A DNA stretch of 64,000 nt, from the NCBI RefSeq assembly GCF_001431535.1, contig NZ_LDJK01000007.1:1-64000 (forward strand). The letters run 5' to 3'. This document shows, piece by piece, positions 36,056 through 45,808 of this stretch. Positions within the stretch are counted from its first letter, which is position 1; each line of letters begins with the position of its first letter. Made by a program: the position numbers and the translations under genes. The DNA is from Stenotrophomonas chelatiphaga (GTDB lineage Bacteria; Pseudomonadota; Gammaproteobacteria; Xanthomonadales; Xanthomonadaceae). The notes below the pieces were generated by a model. That model had not been told where the DNA came from. It made no database searches and saw only the letters and a list, made by a program, of their open reading frames with translations.

Positions 36056-39000
36056 ATGCACCTCGATCACGCCGCCGCTTCGGCTACGCGCCGTACGCCA
36101 TGCCCCGCACTGCATCCTGCTGTGCCCACCCCATCGTCCCGACCCGCTCCTTCCCCTGCCCTGGTCCGTAACGGCACGGCCAACGAGGTACCGCGCAGCG
36201 AACGACGTCCCGATCCCGAGCAGCGCCTGAGCGGTGCCGCTGCGCTGGAAGCGCTGCTGCAGGGCCGGCCTGAGGCCCGCTGGATCGCGCCACTGCTGGA
36301 TGGCTCCGCCAACGCCGACGGGTTTCCCTATCCGCGCTTCCTCATGTGGCTGCAGGGTGCCTACGAAAACTGCGCGCCGGACGATCTGCCGGCGCTGCAG
36401 GAACGGGTCTGCCAGCTGCTTGGCGACCGTGCGCGCAACGGCGGGTTCGATCCGCCGGTGATGAGGCAGTTCGGTGCGGGCGTGCTGGGCGGCGTGCCGT
36501 GGACCGCCCTGCACAAAGTAGCCGAGGCGCTCTATGGACCGCAGGCGCGGATGGCGATGATCGTCGCGCAGTGCGCCAGCACGGTGATCCCGCAGCTTGC
36601 CCAGCGGCCCCTGCAGGCCGCCCTTGCCGCAGTGCAGATGCTTCCGATCGAAGCGCTGCTACCGCAGCTGCGCAGCATCGAACAGGTCGACCAGTTCATC
36701 GGCAGCCTGCCGGAAAGCCTGCGCGCGTCTTTGTCGGAGCTGCACACCACGCTGACCGAGCTGGAGGATGCGGTAGTGCCGGCGCAGCCGGCGACCCTGG
36801 CGCTGCTCGCCGTGGCGGCGGTGCTGTGGAAACTGCATGACAGTGTCCTGCCGCCGCCGCCGGCGGTGCAGGGAGACGCCGCCGGACACGTTGCCGCGCT
36901 GCCACAGCACGCGCGCAGCGCACTGCATGTGCATCGTCGCCTGGCCGCGCTTTTTGCGCCGGTGTCGGGCGACGCCGCATGGCTGAAGCAGGTGCAGGAG
37001 GACATCGCTGCCTTCGCCGAAATGAAGCATCAACTCGACCACGCTGCCGCCGAAAACATCGATGACAACGTGGCGATCGGTTCGTTGATGGAATTGATGC
37101 AGGCACGCCTTGAAGAGCAGCGCGACCAGGATCCTGCCACCGCCAACGAACGCCCGCTGCGCGTGCTGCAGAACGTGGTGAGCGGCTACATCGCGGATGT
37201 ATCGCCATCGACGGGCCTATGCGCCCAACTGGGCGTATGGCTGGAGGAGCATCTGCAGACCCTGCGCGCGGCCGTGCCTGCTCCCGCCGATACCTACGAC
37301 GCCCTCGACGCCGATCCGCATGTGGCCGACGCCCTGTTCCCGTCGGGCACGGCCATCCCTTCTGCAGACGCGGGAGGCGCTGGGGTGGAACCGCCGGACG
37401 CTGGCGCAGGCGCAGATCCCGCAGCCGCGCGCGAGGCATCGAACGGCGCAGCGGGGGCGACCCATGGCCCGGGCGGTCGCTGGTGGTCGTGGGCGGCGCT
37501 GGCACTTCCCGCAGCGCTGCGCGGTGTAGCCAACCACGTCGACGCTGAGGCCGCAGCCCATGAACAGATTGCGCTGCAGCCACCTCCGCCGCAGGAGCCG
37601 GCCGAGGACACGCTGGAGAGCGTGCTGGTGGTCGGTGCACAGGCGGCACAGGGTGCGCAGCGTGCGGTGCGCACGATTGCACCGCCCGGATTCGCCGCGC
37701 GCCATCCGGGCGCATACACCGCGCTGGTCGGCCTGGGCGGTACGGCGGCCACGTTCGTCGCCGTCCGCTTCGGCCAGATGCTATGGCCGGAATCCCCGGA
37801 ATCCTTGCCTGCGCCGGCACACACGCCGGCACCGCCGCACCATGCGGTCAGCCCGGCATCGCCTGCCGGCGTGATCGAATGGCCGCATGCCCCGATGGTG
37901 GACGTGGGCAACGGAACGTGGGGCAGCACGCTGGATCTGCAGTTGCCGCACGAGCAGCCGGTGGCAGCGCGCCAGCAGGCGTCGCCGCCGGGCACGGCAC
38001 CCTCTGCCGCGCAGGCGCCGACGGTGGAAGAAGGCAACCCGTCCGATGGCGAACAGGACCTGCTGGCCGTGCGTAACCTGGCCGTTGCGGTGGCCGAAGA
38101 CATCGCCGAGCATGCCAACCTGCCCTGGTTGCGGGCGGCAGCGGAATCGGAGAAAGCGCTGTACGCCAGCGCACTGCATGATCTGCGCGAGGCCGGCAAG
38201 GCGATCGAGGCCGCCCGGCAGCAGGCCGCTGCGGACCTGGGCGGCGACGCGCGACAGCAGGCTGCCGAAATGCACCAGCTGCTGTTCAAGGCGGCATGGT
38301 GCCGGCTCACGCTCGACGCGGTGGAAGCCAAGATCCGCGGAGTGATAGGACCCGGCAGGAGCGCGGACACCGTGCTGGAGTTCCTGAAGGCATCGCCCAC
38401 GGTGGAACGTGCGCGGATGTTCTTCTCGGCCGTGATCGATGGCGGAGAGCGGGTCGAGGTCGAGCTCCCCGACTATCTGATCCTGCGTCGCAACACGCCG
38501 GGCGAACCGGGCCATGGCGAAATCGTGGTGTACCGCGTGCAGAGCGGCTCGTTCCGGACCTTCATCAGCCAGGACTCTCTGCGCGACTATCTGAATGAAG
38601 AACGCGCCAAGCAGGACACGCTGTCCGAGCAGGACGTCCCGTGGTCGCTCTCGCGGGACGTGCTGCAGGCCGTGCCGCAACAACACCTGCAGGCGGTCCG
38701 CGATCTGCTGGCCGACCGCGATCGCAGGCCTACCGACTGGGATCTCGAAAACAACCTGCGTTGGGAGTTCGCACCGGTGGACAACGCGTCACTGCTTGGC
38801 ATGACGATCGCGTTGGCCGACCAGGAGCAGGCACGGGAGCAGCAGCAGGCGGCGCTTGCCGCGCTGCAGTCCAGCCCCAAGGGACTACGCCTGTCACGTG
38901 CCAGGCAGGCATGGGACCAGCAGATCAACGGGCTGGCGAACTTCCACGATCACGCCAGGCCAGCGGTCCAGACCTATTTCCGCACGATCCTGCAGCACAT

Positions 39001-42000
39001 CGACCAGGAACACGGTGGGTCGATGGATCCGGACCTTGTCGAGATCGAACTCAATGAGCGCGTCGGCGATCTGACGGACTGGGCGACCCACTTCTGGATC
39101 AGCAGGGGAATCAAGCGCGGCGCTCTGCCCGGTGCGGGCCAATGGCCCTCGGCCAGCGAACTGAAAGGCATGAGGATCACCGTCTTCCGGCGCGGCCCGG
39201 AGGGGACGCGGAGCATCGATTCGGCGCTGACCGAAAAGCTGTCCTGGGAAAGCAATCGCCGCTACTTCTGCAGGAAGCTGGACGACCTGGTACATGGCAA
39301 CAAGCTGGGAGACGCCTACCGGCGTTACCTGGAAGGCATCCAGGGGACGCCCAAAGAGCACCAGCTGGCGGGCGGACAGGCGGAACTGGCCATCGCCAGC
39401 GCGCAGGTCATGATCGAAGAAGCGCGCATCCGCGGCGCGCTGTCCGGCAGCGCCTGCGATGCGCTGGCCGCTGCGGCCGCCCAGGAAGGCGGTGGCCACC
39501 GCTCGCCTTACCGGGCGGTCGCGCTGGACGGCATCGTCATCCCCGGGGTCTGGTCGCTGCAGGCCGAAGGCACCGACCATGTGTTCGTCACCGAAGGGCC
39601 GCAGGGCGCGCAGGTGATGGAGGCAGGAACGTTCCAGCGCTGGCTGGAACGTTCCAACGAAGCGGAAGCCTATATCCGTCAGCGGGCGCTGTATGACGAT
39701 CACCCAAGACTGGCCGAACTGTTTGCCGGCCGGCGGACCTCCAAGGGGATACCGGTGACGTTCCAGCAGACCGAGGGCCCGCTCAATGAGGCCAGGAAGC
39801 TGCTGACGCACCGGCTGGACAACCTGGACACGCTGACCACCAGCCAGTTGGAGCGATTGGGCGAGGCCCTGGACGTGCTGGGGACCGTGGTGGCAACCGG
39901 GGCGTGTCTGATTGGATCAGGCGGCATGGCGGCATCGCTGTGCCTGACCGGCACGCTGGCGATATTCGCGCGCGGGGTGAGCGAAGGGGTGGCCGCGGTC
40001 GAAGACGGTGACAGACCGCGCGCTGCGGCCGCGATCACCGGTGCGGTCCTCGATGGCATCGATGTGCTGGACGTCACCCGTATCGGCGCGCTTGCCTTCC
40101 GCGTGGGCAAGGGAGCAATCGGCACCGTGCAGGATGCGCGTCGGGCCATGAAGACCCTTCACCAGCAGCGGCATGCTTTCACTGACACCGGCCATGTGAG
40201 CAGCGCCTTGACACGCGTCGACCTGCCTGCGGGCCGGACGCCGGTGCTGGGTGGTGGCAGTGCGCCGGACTGGCCGGTCTACACACTGGACGGCAAGGAC
40301 TACATCCGGCCGGCCGCCGGTGGCTTCATCGAAGCGCCGGTGGATGCGCAGGGAATCCGCCGCCTGAAGCATGCCGAGGATCCGCAGGCGCCGATGGCCC
40401 CTGTTTCCTTCAGTCAAGGGGCATGGCAACGTCTGGAAGGGCAGCCGGACCCCTTGTTGACCACGCCTGACCGGATACGCGAGCTGCTTCCCCTGGCACG
40501 CGCACTGGATGTGCCCGCCCTGCGCAGCCTGCTGGCCGTGCACGGCGTGGCCCATGCCGGTCAACTGACCGCCACTGCGCGCAGCGCGATCGAACAGGCC
40601 GGTCGCCGGGCGTTGATCGTCCGCGCCGGCGCGGACGCGGATCCGATGCTGCTGCAGGGAACCGCTGCGCTGGCAGCGCTATGGGCAAGAACGCCGCGGG
40701 TGAACGGCGGGCTGCGCGTGGATATCGTTCCGCCGGTCAACAGCGGGCTGCCGCGCGTCCGCCTGGGGCAGGGTGACGGGCCGCTGCTGATGCTCGCTCC
40801 GTCGGCACTGGACACGCTGACCGTGCAGACGCTGATCGAGCGGGCCGGACCGGCGGCACTGCGGGTGCGCCTGGGGCTCGCTGCCGATGCCAGCGCCGAC
40901 GTACTGCAGGCCGAGGTCGTGCGCCATCTACAGGCGACGTTGGCCCAGGTGCAGCAGGCAATCGGCACGGACTGGGAACGGGTACTGCGCGCGCTGGCAA
41001 CACCGCCGAACGAGATGCGGGTCCTGCGCGACCACTACCCCGCGCTCAGCGTCGCCGAAGCCACCGACGCGCTGCGCCGCGACGAGGGCCTGATGACGCG
41101 GCTGCGTCGCGACGAGCCCATAGCGGCGGCGATGTCAGTCATCTCCGCGCGTCGGCATGAGCGACGGGTGCGGCAGAACGTGCTCGATGGCCGGATAAGC
41201 CGACTGGATGAGATCAGCGCGCTGGCCGTCCTGTTGCAGGATGTCTTCCCCGGCACGACCACCCGGGTGCTCAGCGATGGCCCCCAGATCCAGCTGCAGC
41301 TGCAGCGGACCGGACCGGCAGCCGGCACAAAGCGACCGGCCACGATCCGCTTTGATGCATCCGGTGCCGTCCAGTTCCGCGGGTCGCGGGGTTGGCAGGA
41401 CGCAGGTGACTGGAAGCAGGCCCTCTCCGCGCAGCTGACCGATACCGAGCGCAGGCTGCTGGCCGACACGCCGCTGCAGGAACGCCTGGAACGGGCGATG
41501 GCCGCAAACCCACTGGAGGTCAGCTGCCTGCGGTCGGGAAAGCGCAGCCCCTGTGACGTCGCCGATCCGGACCTGTCGGTCGCTTCCCCGCAGCCATCCG
41601 TCTCCCTGCTGGCCGGACCGCTGAAGACCCGCGCGCACCAAGCGCGCCTGGCGTCGCGCGCCGCTGCGCGCGACGCACAGAACGCGGAGCTGCAACGCAG
41701 CTACACCGCTGCGCGGGAGCTCTTTTCAAACGTAGTGGCCGACCGGCTGCGGGCGCTGGACAGCATGGAACTTGAACCGCTGAAAAAGCTGGGCAGGCTC
41801 TATGCCACCATCTGGCAGAGCACGTTCACCATCGACCAGTACCGAAGCCGGCTGGGGGAGGCCCTCACTGCGTGGAAGGAGAACCTTGCGCAGTGGAGCG
41901 ACAGCAAGATACTGGACACGGCCAAGCGCTGGAAGGGCGGAAAGGGCGAGGCGCTTTCAGCAGCGCAGCGTACGGTATTGACCCAGCTCGACGCAGCCGT

Positions 42001-42751
42001 GAAAGCGACCACGAGGGACCCCTACCTGCTCGCCAACATCGCCACGGTGGATGCCAGCCTGGTATGGGAAGGCACGCCGATCCGCATCAGCGCGACCTAC
42101 ACCAGCAATCCGGTCGTTGCCCGGTACGGTACGGATATCCGGCCCGCCATCGAACCGGAGCACCTGGTCGTCAAGGCGCATCTGAAGCCCGGCGCCACGC
42201 TGGGCGATGTGCCGAAGAGTGGGGACTTCTACCATGTGGAGAGTGAACTCAAGGGACTGATGCCCGGCGAGTATCTGCATGGGATGGACGCCTGGCCGAT
42301 GGGTGACATAAAAGAAGCGCCCGATGGTTCGCTCGAATTTCCGGCACCCAAGCGCATGACCGCTGAAGGCCGGGCCGCACTGGCATCGAAACCGGGATTC
42401 AAGCAGCAGACGCTGGAGCACATCCAGGACGGTGAATACTATTACGAGGTCGGCTTCCGGCCCTGCTCCGAAGCGGCGTTCTTCAAAGAGCTGTACGACC
42501 AGCTGCGCAAGCTCGATCCGGTCGCCTTCTCGCCCGAGCACGTTGCGGAGAGCCTTTCCAGGCTGGAAGGCCACCTCGATATGTACACGGAAACCGTGCG
42601 GGCAAGTCTGCCGACGCCGGGTCAGCGCGTTCATCAACGGCTCTCCCAAGGCCACGATCCGTGTCGGCTCGTCCTACATCGACGTGCCCGCAGCCAAGGC
42701 GTATCGCAGCGGCGGAAGGCTGGTGGACGACGTGGCGATCTTCGAGCCTGA
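36056..42751 (+). CDS. Giant toxin/effector-like protein (2231 aa)
   Basis: The largest gene of the window, of unknown function. The start is Pro/Ala/Ser/Arg-rich with no signal peptide. ~80-420 is helical. ~440-520 and ~590-690 are Ala/Pro-rich linkers around weakly hydrophobic stretches. ~700-1150 is helical and charged. A clear hydrophobic segment (VVATGACLIGSGGMAASLCL) lies at ~1280-1300. More mixed domains follow, with an isolated C-terminal domain after ~1880. The general build recalls large Pseudomonas proteins with dermonecrotic-toxin-like (DUF6543) regions, but no catalytic motif can be named. The last ~44 residues (after ~2187) are Arg/Gln-rich and unlike the rest. Dropping one G at 42619-42621 restores a sensible frame (VSAFINGSPKATIRVGSSYI...) ending at 42788. 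So the gene is probably frameshifted at its 3' end or holds a sequence error. Confidence 0.75.
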   Translation: MHLDHAAASATRRTPCPALHPAVPTPSSRPAPSPALVRNGTANEVPRSERRPDPEQRLSGAAALEALLQGRPEARWIAPLLDGSANADGFPYPRFLMWLQGAYENCAPDDLPALQERVCQLLGDRARNGGFDPPVMRQFGAGVLGGVPWTALHKVAEALYGPQARMAMIVAQCASTVIPQLAQRPLQAALAAVQMLPIEALLPQLRSIEQVDQFIGSLPESLRASLSELHTTLTELEDAVVPAQPATLALLAVAAVLWKLHDSVLPPPPAVQGDAAGHVAALPQHARSALHVHRRLAALFAPVSGDAAWLKQVQEDIAAFAEMKHQLDHAAAENIDDNVAIGSLMELMQARLEEQRDQDPATANERPLRVLQNVVSGYIADVSPSTGLCAQLGVWLEEHLQTLRAAVPAPADTYDALDADPHVADALFPSGTAIPSADAGGAGVEPPDAGAGADPAAAREASNGAAGATHGPGGRWWSWAALALPAALRGVANHVDAEAAAHEQIALQPPPPQEPAEDTLESVLVVGAQAAQGAQRAVRTIAPPGFAARHPGAYTALVGLGGTAATFVAVRFGQMLWPESPESLPAPAHTPAPPHHAVSPASPAGVIEWPHAPMVDVGNGTWGSTLDLQLPHEQPVAARQQASPPGTAPSAAQAPTVEEGNPSDGEQDLLAVRNLAVAVAEDIAEHANLPWLRAAAESEKALYASALHDLREAGKAIEAARQQAAADLGGDARQQAAEMHQLLFKAAWCRLTLDAVEAKIRGVIGPGRSADTVLEFLKASPTVERARMFFSAVIDGGERVEVELPDYLILRRNTPGEPGHGEIVVYRVQSGSFRTFISQDSLRDYLNEERAKQDTLSEQDVPWSLSRDVLQAVPQQHLQAVRDLLADRDRRPTDWDLENNLRWEFAPVDNASLLGMTIALADQEQAREQQQAALAALQSSPKGLRLSRARQAWDQQINGLANFHDHARPAVQTYFRTILQHIDQEHGGSMDPDLVEIELNERVGDLTDWATHFWISRGIKRGALPGAGQWPSASELKGMRITVFRRGPEGTRSIDSALTEKLSWESNRRYFCRKLDDLVHGNKLGDAYRRYLEGIQGTPKEHQLAGGQAELAIASAQVMIEEARIRGALSGSACDALAAAAAQEGGGHRSPYRAVALDGIVIPGVWSLQAEGTDHVFVTEGPQGAQVMEAGTFQRWLERSNEAEAYIRQRALYDDHPRLAELFAGRRTSKGIPVTFQQTEGPLNEARKLLTHRLDNLDTLTTSQLERLGEALDVLGTVVATGACLIGSGGMAASLCLTGTLAIFARGVSEGVAAVEDGDRPRAAAAITGAVLDGIDVLDVTRIGALAFRVGKGAIGTVQDARRAMKTLHQQRHAFTDTGHVSSALTRVDLPAGRTPVLGGGSAPDWPVYTLDGKDYIRPAAGGFIEAPVDAQGIRRLKHAEDPQAPMAPVSFSQGAWQRLEGQPDPLLTTPDRIRELLPLARALDVPALRSLLAVHGVAHAGQLTATARSAIEQAGRRALIVRAGADADPMLLQGTAALAALWARTPRVNGGLRVDIVPPVNSGLPRVRLGQGDGPLLMLAPSALDTLTVQTLIERAGPAALRVRLGLAADASADVLQAEVVRHLQATLAQVQQAIGTDWERVLRALATPPNEMRVLRDHYPALSVAEATDALRRDEGLMTRLRRDEPIAAAMSVISARRHERRVRQNVLDGRISRLDEISALAVLLQDVFPGTTTRVLSDGPQIQLQLQRTGPAAGTKRPATIRFDASGAVQFRGSRGWQDAGDWKQALSAQLTDTERRLLADTPLQERLERAMAANPLEVSCLRSGKRSPCDVADPDLSVASPQPSVSLLAGPLKTRAHQARLASRAAARDAQNAELQRSYTAARELFSNVVADRLRALDSMELEPLKKLGRLYATIWQSTFTIDQYRSRLGEALTAWKENLAQWSDSKILDTAKRWKGGKGEALSAAQRTVLTQLDAAVKATTRDPYLLANIATVDASLVWEGTPIRISATYTSNPVVARYGTDIRPAIEPEHLVVKAHLKPGATLGDVPKSGDFYHVESELKGLMPGEYLHGMDAWPMGDIKEAPDGSLEFPAPKRMTAEGRAALASKPGFKQQTLEHIQDGEYYYEVGFRPCSEAAFFKELYDQLRKLDPVAFSPEHVAESLSRLEGHLDMYTETVRASLPTPGQRVHQRLSQGHDPCRLVLHRRARSQGVSQRRKAGGRRGDLRA

Positions 42752-42879
42752 TCCGGCCGCCGGGATCGCAGACGATCTGGCCGACTGAGTCACAGACCGT
42801 GATGAACACCCCTTTTCTCAAGCTCCATCAGCACGGCATGGCCCGCGCTTACGACGACACCCCACGTGAGGATGCACGA

Positions 42880-43476
42880 ATGACTCTACTGACCGGCACG
42901 CCACCCACCGGCGCCTTGCCTGCCACAGCCGCTCCGCGTGACCTGGACGCTACCCTGCAGCAGGCGTGGACACGCCACGCCCAGGACCGCGGGAACACAC
43001 TGCTGCTGGATGCAGCGGTGGGCTACATCGACGACGCCACCCTCGACCGGCGCCTGCAATCGCTTGCGACACCACCGTCGCTGGCCTTTGGCCAGGCCTT
43101 GCAGCGGGCGGCCCTGACGCAGGGCGGCAGCATCACCCAGACAGACACGGCCACCGCCTTGTCGCTGCTGCTGCAGGATTGTGCTGCGCCCGGGCCGCTG
43201 CCGCAGGGCGCGGATCGCGCGCTGCTGGTGCGCTGGCGTGGCCCGGACTCCGCGCTGGAGCTGGCCGATGACGCGCTGGTTGTGGCCGATCTGCGGCTGC
43301 CGGTGGATGCGGGTCTGCAGCATCGGTTCTGGGTGCTGTGGAACGGGGAAAACGGCACGCCTGCCGGCTACCGCCTGGACCTGCTCCGTCAGGACGCCGA
43401 TCCCCTGTCCCAGGCGTGGGACGAGGAAGACGCGGTGGTGACGCTGCACGTAGAGCGGCTGTCACCACCGCTATGA
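42880..43476 (+). CDS. Unknown protein, paralogue 2 flanking the giant gene
   Basis: A 198-residue paralogue of the gene at 35100-35696, sharing the core QGADRALLVRWRGPDSALEL unchanged and the same length. The N-terminal ~20 residues differ, as does the segment around 65-95. It starts 91 bases after the restored stop of the giant gene and is probably co-transcribed with it; GTGAGGATG lies before the ATG. With its twin it brackets the giant gene. There is no recognisable domain. Confidence 0.7.
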   Translation: MTLLTGTPPTGALPATAAPRDLDATLQQAWTRHAQDRGNTLLLDAAVGYIDDATLDRRLQSLATPPSLAFGQALQRAALTQGGSITQTDTATALSLLLQDCAAPGPLPQGADRALLVRWRGPDSALELADDALVVADLRLPVDAGLQHRFWVLWNGENGTPAGYRLDLLRQDADPLSQAWDEEDAVVTLHVERLSPPL

Positions 43477-43579
43477 CGGCGCAGTGCGGGCGGCCGACTG
43501 ACAGCCCGCAACCCAACCTCCGGCGGTTGTCGCGTGGGGCACGCAGAGGCTAAGGTCATGGGCTCACCTGATCCGCCGG

Positions 43580-45736
43580 ATGCCCCGCATGTCCCTCCGC
43601 AGAACCCTTCCCGTTTCCCTGGCCCTGGGCCTGACCATGGCGGCAGGCGCACAGGCCGATGAAGGCATGTGGATGCCGTCCCAGCTCCCCGAGCTGGCCA
43701 AACCGCTGAAGGCGGGGGGCTTCAAAGGGGATCCGGGCGCGCTGGCGACGGTCACCGCGCCCCCGCTCAGTGCGGTGGTGCGCGCGGGCGGTGGCACCGG
43801 TTCATTCGTTTCGCCCTACGGCCTGCTGTTGACCAACCATCACGTGGCGATGGGGGTCATCCAGTACAACAGCAGCGCCGGGCACAACCTGATCGACGAT
43901 GGCTTCATTGCCCGTGACCGGGCCGATGAGCGCCCGTCGAATCCGGATTTCCGCGTGCTGGTCACGGTGGGCTTCGACAACGTGACCGACCAGGTTCTGG
44001 CGCAGGCCAGGGGCAAGACCGGCCGCGCGTACTTCGATGCGGTGGATGCGGCCAGCAAGCAGATCGTGGCGGACTGCGAACGCGCAGGCAACGTGCGCTG
44101 CAGCGTGGCCGATATGTACTACGGCACCGATTTCTACCGGATTTCGCAGCTGGAACTGACCGACGTGCGCCTGGTGTACGCACCGCCGCGGGCGATCGGC
44201 AACTACGGCGACGAGATCGACAACTTCATGTGGCCGCGGCATACCGGTGACTTCACCCTGCTGCGTGCCTACGTCGGCAAGGACGGCAAGCCGGCCGCCT
44301 ACAGCGCCGACAACGTGCCCTACCAGCCGCCGGCACATCTGCAGATGTCGCTGCAGGGACCGAAGGAAGGCGATTTCGCGATGCTCGCCGGCTATCCCGG
44401 CATCACTTACCGCCACCGCACCGCGGCCGAGTTCGCCAGCCAGATCGACGCCGTGCTGCCGCGCCGCGTCGCGCTGTTCCAGCAGATGATCGACACCATC
44501 GAAGCGGCGACCAAGGACGACACGCAGGCGCGCACGCGCTACGCCTCGCAGTTGCAGTCGCTGAAGAACAACCGCAAACGCGCTGCCGGTGAACTGGAGG
44601 GCCTGCTGCGCAGCGATGCCAAGACCCGGCGCGCCGCCGACGAGCAGGCGATGCTGGCCGATGCCGATCCGCGCTATCGCGGCGATATCCAGGCCCTGCT
44701 GGGCACCCTGTCGCAGGGCGCGGCGGTGGGCGAGCGTGACCTGCTGCTGGACCAGGTCGCCAACCAGACCCAGTTGCTGCGCTCGGCGCTGCTGCTGGAA
44801 CGGCTGCGCATCGAATCGGCCAAGCCGGACGCGCAGCGCGAAAGCGGCTTCCAGCAGCGCGACCAGGCACTGATCGAAGGGGTGTTGAAGCAGGCCCAGC
44901 GTCGCTACGACCCGGCCGTCGAGAAGGCCTTGTTGAGCGCGCTGCTGGCGCGCTACCAGCAGCTGCCCGACGCCCAGCGCCTGCCCGAATTCGATACGGC
45001 CTTCGGGCGCACGCCGCAGGCGCTGGCGACGGCACTGGATGGGCTGTACGCGCGCACCACGCTTGGCGAGGAAGCGCAGCGGCTGTCGCGGTTTGCAGCG
45101 GCACGCGAAGGCAAGGCGCTGGCGCCGGACCCGTTGCTGGCCCTGGCCGGCCCGTTGGTAGCCGCGCAGCTGCGCATCGAAGACGAGAAGAAGACCCGCG
45201 ACGGTGAGGGCCTGCGCCTGCGACCGGCGTACATGCAGGCCCTGTTCGCCTGGCGCGCAAAGCAGGGGCGTGCGGTGTACCCGGATGCCAACCGCAGCCT
45301 GCGTATCAGCTATGGCAAGGTGGAAGCGCTGAGCCCGCGCGATGGCGTGCATTACGATCCGGTGACCACCGTGGCCGGCATCGTCGAAAAGAACACCAAC
45401 GCCTACCCGTTCGATGCGCCACGCCCGCTGCTGCAGGCGATCGCCAAGGCTGACTTCGGCAGCACCGCCGACCCGGCGCTGAAGACCCAGACGGTCAACT
45501 TCCTGACCAACCTGGACACCACCGGCGGCAACTCCGGCTCCCCGGTGCTGAATGCCAAGGGCGAGCTGATCGGCCTCAACTTCGACAGCAACTGGGAGTC
45601 GGTCAGCGCCAGCTGGTGGTTCGATCCGCGCTTCAAGCGCGCCGTCCACGTGGACATGCGCTACCTGCGCTGGCTGCTGGCCAAGGTCTATCCGGCGCCC
45701 GCACTGCTGCAGGAAATGGGCGTGCCGGCGGAATAA
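43580..45736 (+). CDS. S46-family dipeptidyl-peptidase (DPP7/DPP11 type)
   Basis: A 718-residue exported serine peptidase: signal peptide 1-26 (AAGAQA, then DEGMWMP). A trypsin-like double-barrel is split by a large helical domain (~290-560). LLTNHHVAMG carries the catalytic His (87/88) and TGGNSGSPVLN the catalytic Ser652. S46 enzymes take dipeptides from the N-terminus of peptides in the periplasm and are typical of Xanthomonadaceae and Bacteroidetes. Length and start (DEGMW) are typical. Whether it prefers hydrophobic (DPP7) or acidic (DPP11) residues cannot be settled by eye. It is monocistronic. Confidence 0.93.
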   Translation: MPRMSLRRTLPVSLALGLTMAAGAQADEGMWMPSQLPELAKPLKAGGFKGDPGALATVTAPPLSAVVRAGGGTGSFVSPYGLLLTNHHVAMGVIQYNSSAGHNLIDDGFIARDRADERPSNPDFRVLVTVGFDNVTDQVLAQARGKTGRAYFDAVDAASKQIVADCERAGNVRCSVADMYYGTDFYRISQLELTDVRLVYAPPRAIGNYGDEIDNFMWPRHTGDFTLLRAYVGKDGKPAAYSADNVPYQPPAHLQMSLQGPKEGDFAMLAGYPGITYRHRTAAEFASQIDAVLPRRVALFQQMIDTIEAATKDDTQARTRYASQLQSLKNNRKRAAGELEGLLRSDAKTRRAADEQAMLADADPRYRGDIQALLGTLSQGAAVGERDLLLDQVANQTQLLRSALLLERLRIESAKPDAQRESGFQQRDQALIEGVLKQAQRRYDPAVEKALLSALLARYQQLPDAQRLPEFDTAFGRTPQALATALDGLYARTTLGEEAQRLSRFAAAREGKALAPDPLLALAGPLVAAQLRIEDEKKTRDGEGLRLRPAYMQALFAWRAKQGRAVYPDANRSLRISYGKVEALSPRDGVHYDPVTTVAGIVEKNTNAYPFDAPRPLLQAIAKADFGSTADPALKTQTVNFLTNLDTTGGNSGSPVLNAKGELIGLNFDSNWESVSASWWFDPRFKRAVHVDMRYLRWLLAKVYPAPALLQEMGVPAE

Positions 45737-45808
45737 GCCACCGGCAGGGGTGCGGGCGACAGAACCCTCTACACTGTCGCCATCTGCTGATCACGGAAAC
45801 TGGCCTGA

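Noticed and set aside
42619..42621. Programmed ribosomal frameshifting in the giant gene
   Set aside because: There is no slippery heptamer or downstream pseudoknot that I can recognise; a mutation or sequence error is the simpler reading.
43802..45649. A 615-codon open frame on the minus strand
   Set aside because: It is antisense to the S46 peptidase, which has catalytic motifs and a signal peptide; the antisense frame has none.
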